64,000 nucleotides of DNA from Roridomyces roridus (Eukaryota > Basidiomycota > Agaricomycetes > Agaricales > Mycenaceae), in the NCBI GenBank assembly GCA_029378245.1, contig JARKIF010000139.1, positions 1-64,000 of the forward strand, written 5' to 3'. Both the position numbers and the translations under genes were made by a program. The notes beneath the pieces are model-generated. The model saw only the letters and a list, made by a program, of their open reading frames with translations, was not told the DNA's origin and searched no databases. Shown here one piece after another: positions 31,563 through 43,250 of the stretch. Position 1 is the first letter of the stretch; each line of letters starts with the position of its first letter.

Positions 31563-33858
31563 TTATTGCACTTCTTGCCGCGCAATGCTATCGATCCCGT
31601 CCTGGTCCAGCAGCAGGCCGTCATCGTCTAGATCCTCCTCGTCTTCTTCAAAATCCAAACCCTCGAACCCCTCAACCTCAAGTTCCAGATCCCCATCGTA
31701 ATCCCCGCCGTGCTCAAAGACGTAATTCGTTGGACTCTGCGTTTCGACCTCGGCAGCCAACAGCCGCGCCTCAGAACTTGAACCCCCCATCCACGGATCG
31801 TCCCACAATTCACTGATCTTGGCGCGCCTACTCGGATCCCTCACAAGCAATCGCGCCACAACGCCCCGTGCACCCGCGCTTTCAAGGAGCCTCGGACCCG
31901 TAAGCTCCGCCTCCTCCAGTTGTCTATCCCCGTCCTTATCTTCGGTGGGACTCGGACAAACAGTCAAATCAGAATCCCCCGAATTCGAGGCGTGTAATGG
32001 GCCTCCCTCCCCATCCTGCTCGAGAGGCGGTGTCGGGACCTCGGGCCACTCGTACTCTCCCCGAGCGATGGACATCAACCAGTGCCTCCGCGCCGCCGCG
32101 CTCTCACGTGCACCACCCTCCCGGTTAATGCGGCCTCCAAGCCCCGGACTCGAGACCCCCTCGCCAAATGGCAACCGACGCGTGCACAACGCGTACAAAA
32201 CCACCCCACACGCCCAGGCATCTGTCTCGCGCCCATCATACTTTCGCCCACTAATCACCAGCTCTGGAGCCGCGTAAGCTTCGCTCCCACAACGTGTGCT
32301 CAACAAGGGCGAATCCACGTCGATGAAGCGCGAGAGACCGAAATCCGTCAGCTTGAGGAGCGGGCCAGATGGCAGCGTTGCGCATGGGAGGGTGGTCGTC
32401 AGCAAGATGTCTGTCTCAAGTGTCAACCAGTGGCAGGGAACAGGACTCGAAAGAGCGCTTACTCTCAAGCTTGACATCGCGATGCACGAGTCCCACCCCG
32501 TGCATCCACCCCACCGCCTTGCAAAGCTCGGTCCACATCCGCCGGAGTAGCGACTCGCTGAGCATATTGTGTGTCTCATCGCTGTTAACGACCCCCAGCA
32601 GATCTCCCCCAGAAGCGTATGGCATCACAAGAACGTGATAGGAAGGCGTCGTGAGGTGCGTGAGCAGCTTGGTGATATTTGGATGCGATATATGCCGTAG
32701 GACCTCGACCTCACGTACGAAACTCACACGGGTCCGGTCGCGCTGCAGTTCCTCCTCGCGGCCCGACACCGGGGCGAGCGTTGTCGAACGTGCGGTCATT
32801 TTCAGAGCGACAAGCCGCATGGAGTTGAGTGCAGAGGCAGACGATGATGTCTGTAGCCATGAGCCCGTCCCTGAGCGCTCCTGCTCTGCCAACATACGCT
32901 TCCCAGCTCCCAGTGGCCGCACACCAGGAACCCGAACTTTGCGGAGCGAGCTCGTGCGTGATAGAGACATGGAACTCATGGAGCTCTGTCGCCGAAGGTT
33001 GCGTAGACTCCGTCGACTACGCAGGACGAGCGGGTCATCAGACAGGTCATCCGCGAGCCACACACTCGAGAAAGCTCCTGTTCCGAGTTGCTTGACAAGT
33101 CGGAGAATTGTATCCGACGATGGCGGAGGCTCTACGGTGAGCATTGGGGCGCCCGTGTCAGACAATGAGTCCAACGGAAGGCCCGGAAACGACAGTGTGT
33201 ATGGGGTGGTAACTTCTGGTAGACCAGAGACCTGAGAGGCGGGAGACTGCGTTAATGGTGAAGAGGAAACGGAGTCGGAGGACGTGAGAACCCCCGAGTT
33301 GTCCGTCGAAACGCTCCGTGAACGTGGAGGTGCTGTGCGCGCGCGGATGATGGATCCGACGGCGAGCTCTTCGTGTACCTGGGACGGGATGGTGGAGGGA
33401 AGCCGTGGAGTTGTGTCGTCATCTGGAAGCTGGGCGTACATTGGAGTGGGAACGCTGGAGAGCTCTCCGACCCCGTTTGGCTGGAGGTCTAACCAGGGTA
33501 AATGACGTTTCTCGGGCGTTGGGGGTGTTGCAGGAAGACTCTGGGTCAGGAACTTGACCGGGGATGATGGAGGCTTGGGAGTAATGGGGGTGCTGCCATT
33601 GATGCTGGGCGGCGACACGAGGGGAGAAGGTGGGCGGGTGGAGAAGGGCGAGGCGAAGAATGCATGAGTCTTGGCTCCGGGGCTGATAATGTCGGAAAGA
33701 GATTCGCGAGGCGCGGGCGAGACGGATGGGGAAGGTAAAGATGAAAAATCGGATCCCGAGAAAGCTGAGGAGAGGGAGGTGGACGTGGAGGAACTGAGTC
33801 CAGAGAGACTCGGAGAAGAGTCCACGGACGAAGAGGAGGAGGGTGGAGAGCAGTCCAT
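31563..33858 (-). CDS. Serine/threonine protein kinase, long Ser/Pro-rich N-terminus
   Basis: Exons are 32463-33858 and 31563-32410, with a GTAAGC-GACAG intron inside the catalytic loop codon (HRDVKLE|N). About 750 residues. The first 240 or so are Ser/Pro/Thr-rich and likely disordered. Kinase motifs: LGTGAFSSVW loop, VALKM with the ATP Lys, HRDVKLEN, DFGLSRF, AAPELV (APE) and the DAWACGVVLYALCTRRLPFG helix. About 75 residues rich in Arg/Ser (RRSLRNLRRQSSMSSMSLSR) are inserted between the glycine loop and the VALK strand. A very acidic tail (EGFEGLDFEEDEEDLDDD) ends the protein. All catalytic residues are present. The subfamily is unclear; it looks nearest to fungal CAMK/Ran1-like kinases. 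Confidence 0.85.
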
Positions 33859-35161
33859 CGCCGTTCGCTCGCTAGAGCGTCAATGCTGCAATCAACTGTC
33901 CGCGGTAAGTTGGTCTGCACCGCGTCAAGAGCTGGGTAGACTCACTGCGCAGAAGAGAGGGCTACTTGGGCGCGTAGATCAGGGATTGGGATGAAAGTGG
34001 GGACATGATATGCATACGTGACAGTGGGAAGAAGCCCGGAGGTCAAACGGAGGCCCGGGACGGATGATTCCGCGCAAAATATCCAGCCGGCGAGGGTGTG
34101 AGGGATTTGCGCCCGACGGCTCGCAACAGTTTCAAGATAGAGAGAAGAATCGAGCTCACAGAACTCGGAAAGAGTATCTTATCGCATGGGAAGATGAGTC
34201 CTCGGTAACACGACAAATATTGGCAAACCTGTAACACCGACGTCCACAAAAGGATATTCAGGCACTTTTCTATTCCAGCATGTACATGTAACATTTGATG
34301 CCTCAGGGCAAGGCAGGTCCAATGAAGCACAGGTACAATTCCGACTCTTTGTCCATCCGACAGGTACCATCGGAGGAGGCGATGTACATCCTGGAAATAT
34401 CCTGACAGAAAAGCACCTGGAAATGGTCGGTATTGAGCACTCGGAGCCATCTCAATATTTCAGGGCAGTCCAGGGACAAAGCAAGGTCCGTTCCAGGCCG
34501 TTCCAAGTCTGGCAGGACAGCGGCAACTCGGATACGTCGATCGTATGATCCGATGTTGGTTTCTCTTTTGATTTTGATCGGCCATTTGGAATCTTTCATC
34601 CTCACGGATTGCCTCGGATGCTCACGGAGGCTTCACCTGACCAGCAAGATTTACGATGCTCTGTAACTGCTGCCTTGCCGCTGACCGTGGAGGTCTGCCA
34701 TGATGGCTTCCGTGTACTCATCCGCTTAATGGTCCGGTTTATTGGAGCGGGACAGTGATGGCCTCCCGAGTTTGTCCAGGGTCTCTGAATCTCTCTCCTA
34801 GAGACTGCGTGATAGCGGTAGTACTATGCCCATTGAAGCAACATCGGAAACAGTCCGTCGCACGCCTGTGGGGACATTCACTTCCCAACGATTCATCTGG
34901 AAATGGCATCCAAGTTCCAATGAACCGGCCGCCCTCTTCCTTCCACCCACAAGGTCTCTGACACCCTCGAGACCCATTCTCACAGCGGTACCTTCGGATT
35001 CGCGCGGTGTCCGAATATCGCACCCTGCCTAGAAACGGTATTCTCAGAGGTGGTAAACCCGGTCCCAAAAGCTCGGCGGCACCCGATGCAACACGCAGCC
35101 ACGTTGGGGAGCGCTTCGAAGTGCTTGAAACAGATTTTTCAGTGGAGTAAGGTGCGAGGTG
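33859..35161. other. Intergenic, no gene supported
   Basis: Between the divergent kinase and nitronate monooxygenase genes. A minus-strand frame at 34303-34605 (PDLERPGTDLALSLDCPEIL...) has some coding flavour, but no start or splice context and no family. Nothing else is seen. Confidence 0.4.
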
Positions 35162-35204
35162 CGAAAGAAGTCGGTCTCATGATTCCCATGTCCGACTTCT
35201 TTCG
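35162..35204. promoter_or_regulatory. Perfect hairpin upstream of the NMO gene
   Basis: CGAAAGAAGTCGG (35162-35174) and its exact reverse complement CCGACTTCTTTCG (35192-35204) are separated by 17 nt. It lies about 100 bp before the ATG at 35302, so an operator for a dimeric regulator, or a transcribed hairpin, is possible. Confidence 0.45.
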
Positions 35205-35301
35205 GCAGCTAACACTTCTGGCCCTCTTCGATTCGCTACTTTAAAACAATGCAACTATCTCCTCCATTCTCCGCACACTTTGACCTCCGCACCGTGGACC
35301 T

Positions 35302-36531
35302 ATGGTTTCCTTAAACACACCCCTCACTCAGCGACTGGGTACGGGACTAGACCGGGAGGGTCAGCTCTCTTGGATGCTCATTATATGTTTCAGGCCTCAA
35401 GACGCCTATTATCTCGGCCCCTATGGCTTTTGCCGCCACGCCAGAGCTTGCTTCTGCAGTCACTGCAGCAGGTGGTCTTGGGGCTATCGGCGCCGGTAAG
35501 GATCTACCCATCTGATAAATGATTAACCGCATCGGACACCCAGGCTTTGACACCACGGCTCAGCTCAAGGCCCATATCCAAACAGTTCGGACTTCTCTCA
35601 AGATTGAAGCCGGCGCTCCTGTCCCTCTGGTCATTGGGTTCATCGGGTGGATTCTTGACATGACCGAGCCTTCGGATGATCCCCGCCTCCTTGCTATTCT
35701 CGATGAGCAACCGACGGCAATTTGGTTCGCTTTTAGCTCGAGTCTCGACAAGTATATCGCCCAGGTCCATGAGCATGACAAGAAGCACGGGCGGAAGACT
35801 TTTATATTTGCCATGGTCAACTCGGTGGAACGCGCCCTCCATTATGCACCTCAAGTTGACGCGCTTGTCGTTCAAGGCGAGTTTTCATTTGCTTGCCCAA
35901 AATCTTGCCCAATTGACGCAGACCAGGCCAGGAAGCTGGGGGTCATGGCGGCTCCGAGTCTCCTCCACTTCTCGTTCTGCTTACAGCCGTTCTCAAAGCA
36001 CTTCCGGCCGGAGGACCCCTGGTCATAGCAGCCGGCGGTGTTTCCGACGGTAGCCAGGTTGCTGCTCTTCTCACCATGGGGGCCCATGGCGTCGTTTGTG
36101 GTACAAGGTTTCTTTATACTCCCGAATGCTGCTATGGCCCTCTCCAGAAGGAGGTCCTCCTCAAAGCAGGGTTCAACTCGACAGTTCGTACACTCGCATA
36201 CGACGATGTTGGTCGCACAAATGGATGGCCAGCCAAGCACGACGGTCATGCAATTTCCAACAAGGTCATGGACGATCTCGCGGAGGGACTCAGTCTTGAT
36301 GAACGCCGGGCTAGATTTGATGAGAGCGCCCTCAAGGGTGAGAGTGATCGCCTCGTGATCTGGGCTGGGAATGCAGTCGCGATGGTCAACGAAATCAAGC
36401 CTGCATCGGTACGTTTATTCCCCACCGTGGTTTCTCGATCGCTTAACTGGTTCTGTTGCCAGGAGGTCTTGCTTCAGTTGCATGATGAGGCCGTCAGAGC
36501 GTTGCAGGGTGCGAGCAGTCTGTTGTCGTAA
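35302..36531 (+). CDS. Nitronate monooxygenase (2-nitropropane dioxygenase family)
   Basis: FMN enzyme oxidising alkyl nitronates such as propionate 3-nitronate, a plant defence toxin. Exons are 35302-35338, 35394-35495, 35544-35876, 35927-36418 and 36463-36531. Visible are PIISAPMAFAATPELASAVT, AAGGLGAIGAGF, the flavin-site EAGGHGG with the catalytic His, PLVIAAGGVSDGSQVAALL and MGAHGVVCGTRFL (phosphate-binding). About 344 residues, normal for the family. The intron 35877-35926 must begin GC (GCGAGT) to give VVQGQEAGGHGG; a GT donor would break the motif. The protein looks intact and cytosolic. Confidence 0.9.
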
Positions 36532-37531
36532 AAATTGGTGCCTTTTGGGTTCCTGGTTGGAGGCTGAGATGATTGATATATACCCGACGAAGGATGCTGA
36601 ACGGGGGCCGGTTTTCCATGAGGATGGGTCAATACCGCCGCATTCAGTTCGACCGAATACATCTTTCTTTTCTTTTTGTGTGAAGAGAGCGCGGCCATCA
36701 CTACGGCATCCCATTTGGGTAACGGTGGTAACTCCGCCGTCAGTTGCCCACCTCTCACTCCACTCCACGATGAAGGAAGCTCTCGTGCGAGAGCTTCCTG
36801 AACTTGACGCCTATTCTTCGGCGACGGCGCAACGAACATGGGTCAATTGAGCGACTGATTCCGACTCCGATAGACACGAAGGTCGCCCGACCTCTGGGAG
36901 TCCGGGACCCGTCTCCAAACTTTAAACAAAACAGTTCCCGAGTTGAGAGATCGCCGCGGTCTTGCCATTGGGACACGGAGCCGAGCTCATGATTTTCACA
37001 AAAAATGCTTCAAGACAGTCTGCGATCCCATACTGGCCGTGGCGTGAGCACCTGACCGAGAATCGTGCACATCCCTGTCCCAGAACCACCACCAAGGCTT
37101 CGCTCCTTGCCGCCACCTTTTCGAATGGAACTCTCCCATACTGCCTCCCTACAAAACCAATGGTCCCGAATCGTAACTTTCATCGAAATTCACGCGTCTG
37201 TCCGACAACTTTGCCACACGAGATTGGAAACCGCGATTTCACGCATCACCACACATCTGACAAAGCGCAAAAAAGTCGAAATGCGTGTCAAGCTCCTGGT
37301 ATTCCCGATCGCCGCGCTCTGAACAATGAACCCAAAATCGTTGGGTGCAATGTTGCGCCTAACAACGAGGGCGCGTGCTCCCCAGCATCCATTACTCGGA
37401 ACAAGAAATCTGTGGGACCCGACTATTCATGCGTGGATGCAGCGGCAGTGTTGTCCCCATTTGTTCGTCAAGTATGGAGAGACGGTGCGAGACTTTTAAG
37501 CACGGAAGGCAGCTCATCGCTTGCAGAAACA
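36532..37531. other. Intergenic, no gene supported
   Basis: Between the NMO and P450 genes. Long open frames near 36962-37615 lack family features and any codon pattern like the neighbours. It contains the palindrome at 36774-36799. Confidence 0.45.
36774..36799. repeat. 26-bp near-perfect palindrome
   Basis: AGGAAGCTCTCG (36774-36785) and its reverse complement CGAGAGCTTCCT (36788-36799) are split by only TG. It lies about 240 bp past the NMO stop codon. Confidence 0.6.
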
Positions 37532-39549
37532 ATGCCCGCTTTCCAGACTTCCTCGTACGAATATCTTCCAGACGTCGTCAGTACCATATGTTTTTACTTG
37601 CTTGCCCGTGTCTAATCCCCTATTAGCTTCTCTCGCGTCGGACCTTCGCCTCTTTCGCTGTGCTCGTGATCGGTTTATGGCTCGCACCACTTTTATTTCG
37701 GAAAAGTCTCGTGGACCGAAATGGGAACCCTCTGCCTCCTGGGCCTCTATTCCGCTATCTGTCTCTTGGCCAGTATGCAGAGCTGACCTTGGACCGTTGG
37801 GCTAAACGCTTCGGCGGTCTGTTCTCTGTTTGGGTGGGAGACCAGCTCTTTGTCGTCATTTCGGACCCACGGGTAGCTCAAGATCTTCTTGTCGACAATG
37901 GCGCTATTTTTTCCAGCCGCAAGAGCTATTTCATCAAGAACGAGGTCATTCTTCATCATCGCGCCATTACTGCTTCGCCGTATAACCAACTTTGGTGGCG
38001 TCGATTCCAACCCGGTCTTCTTATTTTTATTCATGATTCCGCAGGAGACATCACCGCAAAATAGCCATGCGTTTTCTCTCAGAGAAGGCAGCCCAAGGTT
38101 ACATTGATCCCGTGCAACAAGAAGTGATCGCGCTTCTTCGTTCCTTGAACAAAGAATCACGATCATCTACCACGCCTACCAATCCTGCACTACCTACTGT
38201 CCGTTTCACACTCAAGTAAGCAGTTCACTCTGGCACCCACAACTTTGTTGTAATCCCATTGGCAGTAACATGCTCCGAGTTACATTCGGACAACGGACCT
38301 CGTCGCTATGTGACCCGCTGCTACATCGGATCCAACATTGGGTTATGGAATTCGACGATATCACCAGTACGTTCCACAACCCCTACCCTTCAAGATGATT
38401 TACATTCCAGGCGCCATGTCGAATCCCGTGGATTTTGTCAAGCCTTTACAATACCTTCCTTCTCGGTCCCGCACTCGGGGGTTGCATCTCAAGAACGACT
38501 TCACCAAGGTGTATGGTGGAATGATACAGGAAATGCAAGCGCGCCTCGATAACTCTGAATACGTTCCGGATTGCCTCATCAAGAGCCTCCTTGAGACACG
38601 GCACGAAGAAAACGTGGAGTTTGAGGATATCCTCGGGCTTGCCATCGCGTTCGCGTTCGGTGGCGTACATTCGGTAACTGACATGCATACTTTACACTCG
38701 GTTTCTCACCGTCATCAGATATCAGGCATAATGCAGTGGTTCCTCGCGTTTATGGCGACCCACCCGTCGATTGCCGCTGCTGCACACGAAGAAGTTGATC
38801 GTGTGGTGGGCAGAGAGCGCTTACCAACAATGGAGGATGAGAAGGATATGCCCTACGTTAGGGCTATCATCAAGGAAGTGAGTATGGTGCATCTCCTCTT
38901 CCATGAGTCTGAACATTATCCCAAGGTTCAACGCGTCCATGCTCCGTTCTGGATCCCGACACCACATTACTCCACAGCTGATTTCACATATAATGGACAG
39001 TTCATTCCGAAGGACACGGTTATAGTCCTCAACTGCTGGACGATTCACCACAACGAAGAGCGATATCCAGACGCGTGGGTTTCTTCTTTTCTCGCGATTT
39101 CCATTGCTTATTAAAGAAATACCAGTTTCACCTTCAACCCAGACCGCTACCTGGGTTACGACCTAAGCTGTTCCGCGTCTTCCAAACTACGTGACCCAAT
39201 GAAGAGGGACCATTGGACGTTTGGGGCCGGGCAAGTTCTCATACACAAGTCTCGAATTGCTGACTGATTCTATTCCAGCCGGCGCATCTGCCCCGGGCTG
39301 GCTTTGGCCGAACGAGAGCTCTGGCTCGCCATCTCCGGACTGTTGTGGCAAGTGGAAATCATTTCGTCTTAACCTTGCTGACAAATGACCATTAGGGCAT
39401 TTACTTTTCACGAAGTCCCGGAGGAGCCTATTTCGCTGCAAGAGTATGAGGGTGCTTCGGGACGCACACCGTTGCCGTTTAGAATGAGATTAACGCCACG
39501 GCACGAATCGGCTCGGCAGATGTTGGAGACTGATAGTGGAATAGCATGA
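37532..39549 (+). CDS. Cytochrome P450 monooxygenase
   Basis: ER-anchored heme oxygenase. Exons are 37532-37576, 37627-37997, 38045-38215, 38266-38366, 38411-38673, 38719-38877, 38926-39074, 39126-39230, 39279-39347 and 39396-39549. The N-terminus has an anchor (FASFAVLVIGLWLAPLLF) and PPGPLFRYLS. Helix C is WWRHHRKIAMRF, the ExxR is IKEVQRV, and the heme loop is FGAGRRICPG. The I-helix reads FAFGGVHSISGIM, with Ser where the family usually has Thr. Layout suggests the CYP5150/5144-like fungal clans. Three introns need GC donors: 37998 (GCGTCG), 39231 (GCAAGT) and 39348 (GCAAGT). Length about 530 residues, normal. The substrate is unknown. Confidence 0.9.
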
Positions 39550-39725
39550 AAGATCTACTGTAGAACTACCACTGCACTTCGTTCGTACAATTTCCACTTG
39601 GGTAACTTGTCACATGTCCGTATTGAGTAACAAAGAAGTACAACAACGATACAACTGGAGCCAGTGTCTATTGTACAGTGCGTGCCAAAGGATTATGTAG
39701 CCCAAAAAGAGAGTAAACAAGAGAT

Positions 39726-42700
39726 TCAAGAGCCTGCGTCCGTGAGACTCGTGGCCATCCAACGGCCCTGCACCAAATGATGAATAGCAATACCCCGTCC
39801 GGGCATCTGATTCCCAACGCGAGACCCGTCCTCAAGATGAATAAAATGACCTTTGCCTTCAAGCGCAAGAAGTACATCATTGTAGCGCGTGCCCACGACC
39901 CGCTCGATGGTAGGGAAATCGCCTATGGTGCCGAGGAACTCGATGGCCCGATCCTTGCGCGACAGCCACGGCACATCCTTGTCGGGATTCTGCTCCTTGT
40001 TGACAATGAGGACGTTCCCGCCTACGACGCCGGGGTCTGTGATGGGGTAGAACGATAGGATGTCCGAGGTCCCTGTGAGATGGGTCTGCAGATGGGCTGT
40101 GTGTGTCTTGGCACCAACAAAATGCGCCTGCCTCAACTTTGGGGAGAGGACAAATTCGTCGAGGGCAGCACAGACATTGCACGACCCGGTGATGTGACGC
40201 ATTTTGCCTTGAAACGGACCAAGGACGTGGTGGAGGTACGCTCCGATCACAGCGCGGAAGAAATCACAAAAGGGTTTGTGGTAAACCTCCATGGAGTGGT
40301 CGCGCAGCGTGCGCCGGAGCGGGGGAACGTACAGCGGGCTCATGATATCCGGAATCCAATCCGAGCCGTGGTCACGGGGGACTGTCAGGAAGAGGACGCG
40401 CCGACACATGTCAAGTCGGCGGATGGATAGACAGAGGTCGATGATTTCCGAAAGGCGGCGGTGACGCAGCGAGATATCTCCAGATCGAACGATGAGCGAG
40501 AAATCACTCAAGGTCGCGCCCAAGCCCTCGTCCACAAGGCCCTCGAATATCTGGGCGTCTTCGTCGCTTTTGACGCATTCAGGCCGCGCGGCGTGGACAG
40601 ACCGAAGGAACTCGACCCAAAAATCGTACGCATTCGGGATGCGATTGACAGGACCGATCACACTGACAAGTATACTTGAGCCCACAGAAGATGGAAGCAA
40701 ACTGTATTGGACTTACACACTCCAAAAGAATGTGATCCCTTTCTTGCGTATCAGGGCAATGAACAAGGGAGCCATCTCTCGCTCCAAATGTTGCATAGTG
40801 TCGAGGGACTTGAGAAGCAGTTCAGTCAACCATCGCAACACGCCGTCTCGTTTCGACTCGGGCTCGAGCGAGAGTAGCGCTTCTTCATCAACCTCAATGA
40901 AGAACTCGAGGCACTTTCTGACGCCCTTGGTCGTCCAGCAGTATTCAATGCTGAGATATGTCAGCCCAAGAACCATAAGCAAAGGATGAGATCACCTTTC
41001 ACGGATCTCAGGAAATGAGAACTGTTTCCATGCATCGAGCCATCGGATCGACTCGAGGGCGGAGATCAACGAGCCATGGGAGCATGTACTGCGGACAGTG
41101 TCGACCCACATCTTGCAATCGTTCCAGCCAAGGGCAATCTCCGCAAGCGCGGTTTGAGCAGTAAAGTTGTACGGCTGTTGCCTGTAGAGAGACGATACGA
41201 CATATGCGACAATCTTGCGCTCGACCGGAGACGGTGCTTGGCGGTCGACGTTGTAGAGCCGCTCCAATGCGTAAGACGCCTTGCGTGTGTGCAAAAGGGC
41301 CTCCACTGTGCGGCGTCGTTCATAAAGCACAACTACTGTACGGTAGTGGTCTGTCGCGAATAAGGATAAGGAATAAAATCGTAGGGAGGTGCTTACGGAA
41401 TTCGATCACGTGCGGGTCCTTTGGAAAGATAGGGGTCAGGTACTTGTCCCTGTCCCACAACAAGGAACTCACCTTGGCGTCGTACACCACAAGATCCGGC
41501 GCAGACTCGGCAGCCAGAACCGACTTGACAAGGTCAGACTCTTTGAGCTCCAGTTTCGTGAGCCCCGGAAGAGCCACCCCATCAAAGTCAAAGACCTCCT
41601 TGATCGTCAAACGACGGGTATTGACCCTAAGCATCCTCGGTCTCCCCTGTCCATCGCGCGTCGTCGACGCCTCGTCTGCCGTGCCGATGAGATGGTCGTC
41701 CAGTGTCGCAAGCCCGAGCTGGAAGCCAAGCTCGTCGCAGACGAATTTCAGGTGAATAACGCGGTGCCTATCTTCGAGCTTGAGTGTGTCCGCCCGTAGA
41801 TCGTTGTCACGGTACTCGTGCTGGAGAGGGTATGCGATGATGCTGGGCGCGGCATCTGGTTCGTATTCTTGGATATCGGACCACTGTCGGAGAAATCGCT
41901 TTAGTTCGCCGAGTTTCTCTGGCATAGTGGGCAGTTGAGGTCGTTGGTCGTCAATGGCGACGAGGCGATACGACAGTGCGAGACGGCGCCCAGATTCGAC
42001 AGGTTTGATCAAGCAGTCTACACCATGGTACCACGCGATGAACGAAGTCGAGAAACTAAAGATGGTCATTGGCACTGATTTTGATACAATCCAACAGGTG
42101 CGGCTAACCTTGACGTCGCAGACAGATCGTAGCTCTCTGAGCAGCCGGCGAATGATAGTTGGACATGCCCGCCGGTGTAGAGCGAAGGGAGGATGACATG
42201 GATGGTCCCGAATTCAGCCGTCTTCCGCACCGGGTTCACAGTGCTGTCACAGAGAATCAGCGTCAAGACAGATGAGATGCGAACACAGAATCCACCATTC
42301 ATATTCCAAGATGCTGCGACCAGGATCAGTTTATGTTTCCCGAAACAGAAACATAGCTGCTTACTCAACGGTAGCTTCCCACAAAAGCAGACTCTGCAGC
42401 TCGAGCCGCGGTCGACTGCAATGCGGGGAAAGCTTCTTCCAGATATCCTTCAACACAATCTCCTCGAGATACGTCGTCCACGCGGGGTTGCCGCACTCGA
42501 CATCCTTTGCATCAAGTTCCCACACATTTCCCACTGGTCGCTTGTCGCTTGTTGACTCTGAGATCACCGCTTGCACCAAACGTGCGTCGCGTTCGCTGAG
42601 CGGGAGGCCAAGGATTCCGATCCCCTTGACGGTTAGTCCAGGGTTTGCGGCAGATGCGGTAGTCGCCGCGTGGCAGTACTTGCCGGGGAAAGAGAAATCT

Positions 42701-43250
42701 CGGCGCAGGAGAAGTTCCAGTTCGCGCTAGAACATATATGGAATCAACCATCCTTGAAGTAACAGCGGCGTATTGCTTTATTACGACATACCGTAATGTC
42801 GTCCTGTGCGGAGGATACGGGCCGAATCTCTGGCGAGTTGGCAGCGGCGGCGGGTACGACTCGTAATTTCTTGCGGGGTGGCTGGCCGTCGGTCTGTTGT
42901 AGGGGTGCCTTTATGACGGGGGGAGAGGTTGCAGAGCTATGCCGCCGGACTGTCTGCGGTTTATCGCGTCGCCGCGGAGCGTGTTCGCGCAAGTATTGTT
43001 CGTCTCTGTACGGATGGGACCAGGTTGATCGGGGAACTGCAGTGTCCACCTGTGGTGTGTATATCAGTGGAATTCTCCGAGTGTATCGCCGCAATTATTC
43101 ACATAAAAGTGGCGTTGAGAAACTGGGTCGTATTGTTTCACCCAACCGGGGGGTAAATCGTCCGGGGATGGCGGAGAGTGCGGTGGAGGAGCCCGAGGAG
43201 ACGAGTGTTGTCCTTGAGGCGATGTGCGTGTCTCTCGAGGAGAGGAGTGC
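39726..43250 (-). CDS. WW domain fused to a degenerate Fe(II)/2OG oxygenase-like protein
   Basis: Known exon edges (minus) include 43103 to about 43250, 42792-43049, 42365-42726, 42287-42313 and a block starting 42243. The first exons give a WW domain: DDLPPGWVKQYDPVSQRHFY, then VDTAVPRSTWSHPYRDEQYL. A basic linker (PPRKKLRVVPAAA) joins in frame, by a GTATGT-TCTAG intron, to the oxygenase-like part: LTVKGIGILGLPLSERDARL, FGTIHVILPSLYTGGHVQLS and IAWYHGVDCLIKPVESGRRL. The C-terminal half to WMATSLTDAGS has no known domain. In relatives the IAWY segment ends THEV or similar with the distal iron His; here that site is D-C, so activity is doubtful. The start codon is not resolved. Confidence 0.65.

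Noticed and set aside
34303..34605. 100-codon minus-strand frame as gene
   Set aside because: Some coding flavour but no supported start, intron or relative; noted only.
14890..39000. Secondary-metabolite cluster (ABCG, TauD-like, NMO, P450, GST)
   Set aside because: Genes are spread over 40 kb among housekeeping genes, with no backbone synthase such as PKS, NRPS or terpene cyclase.
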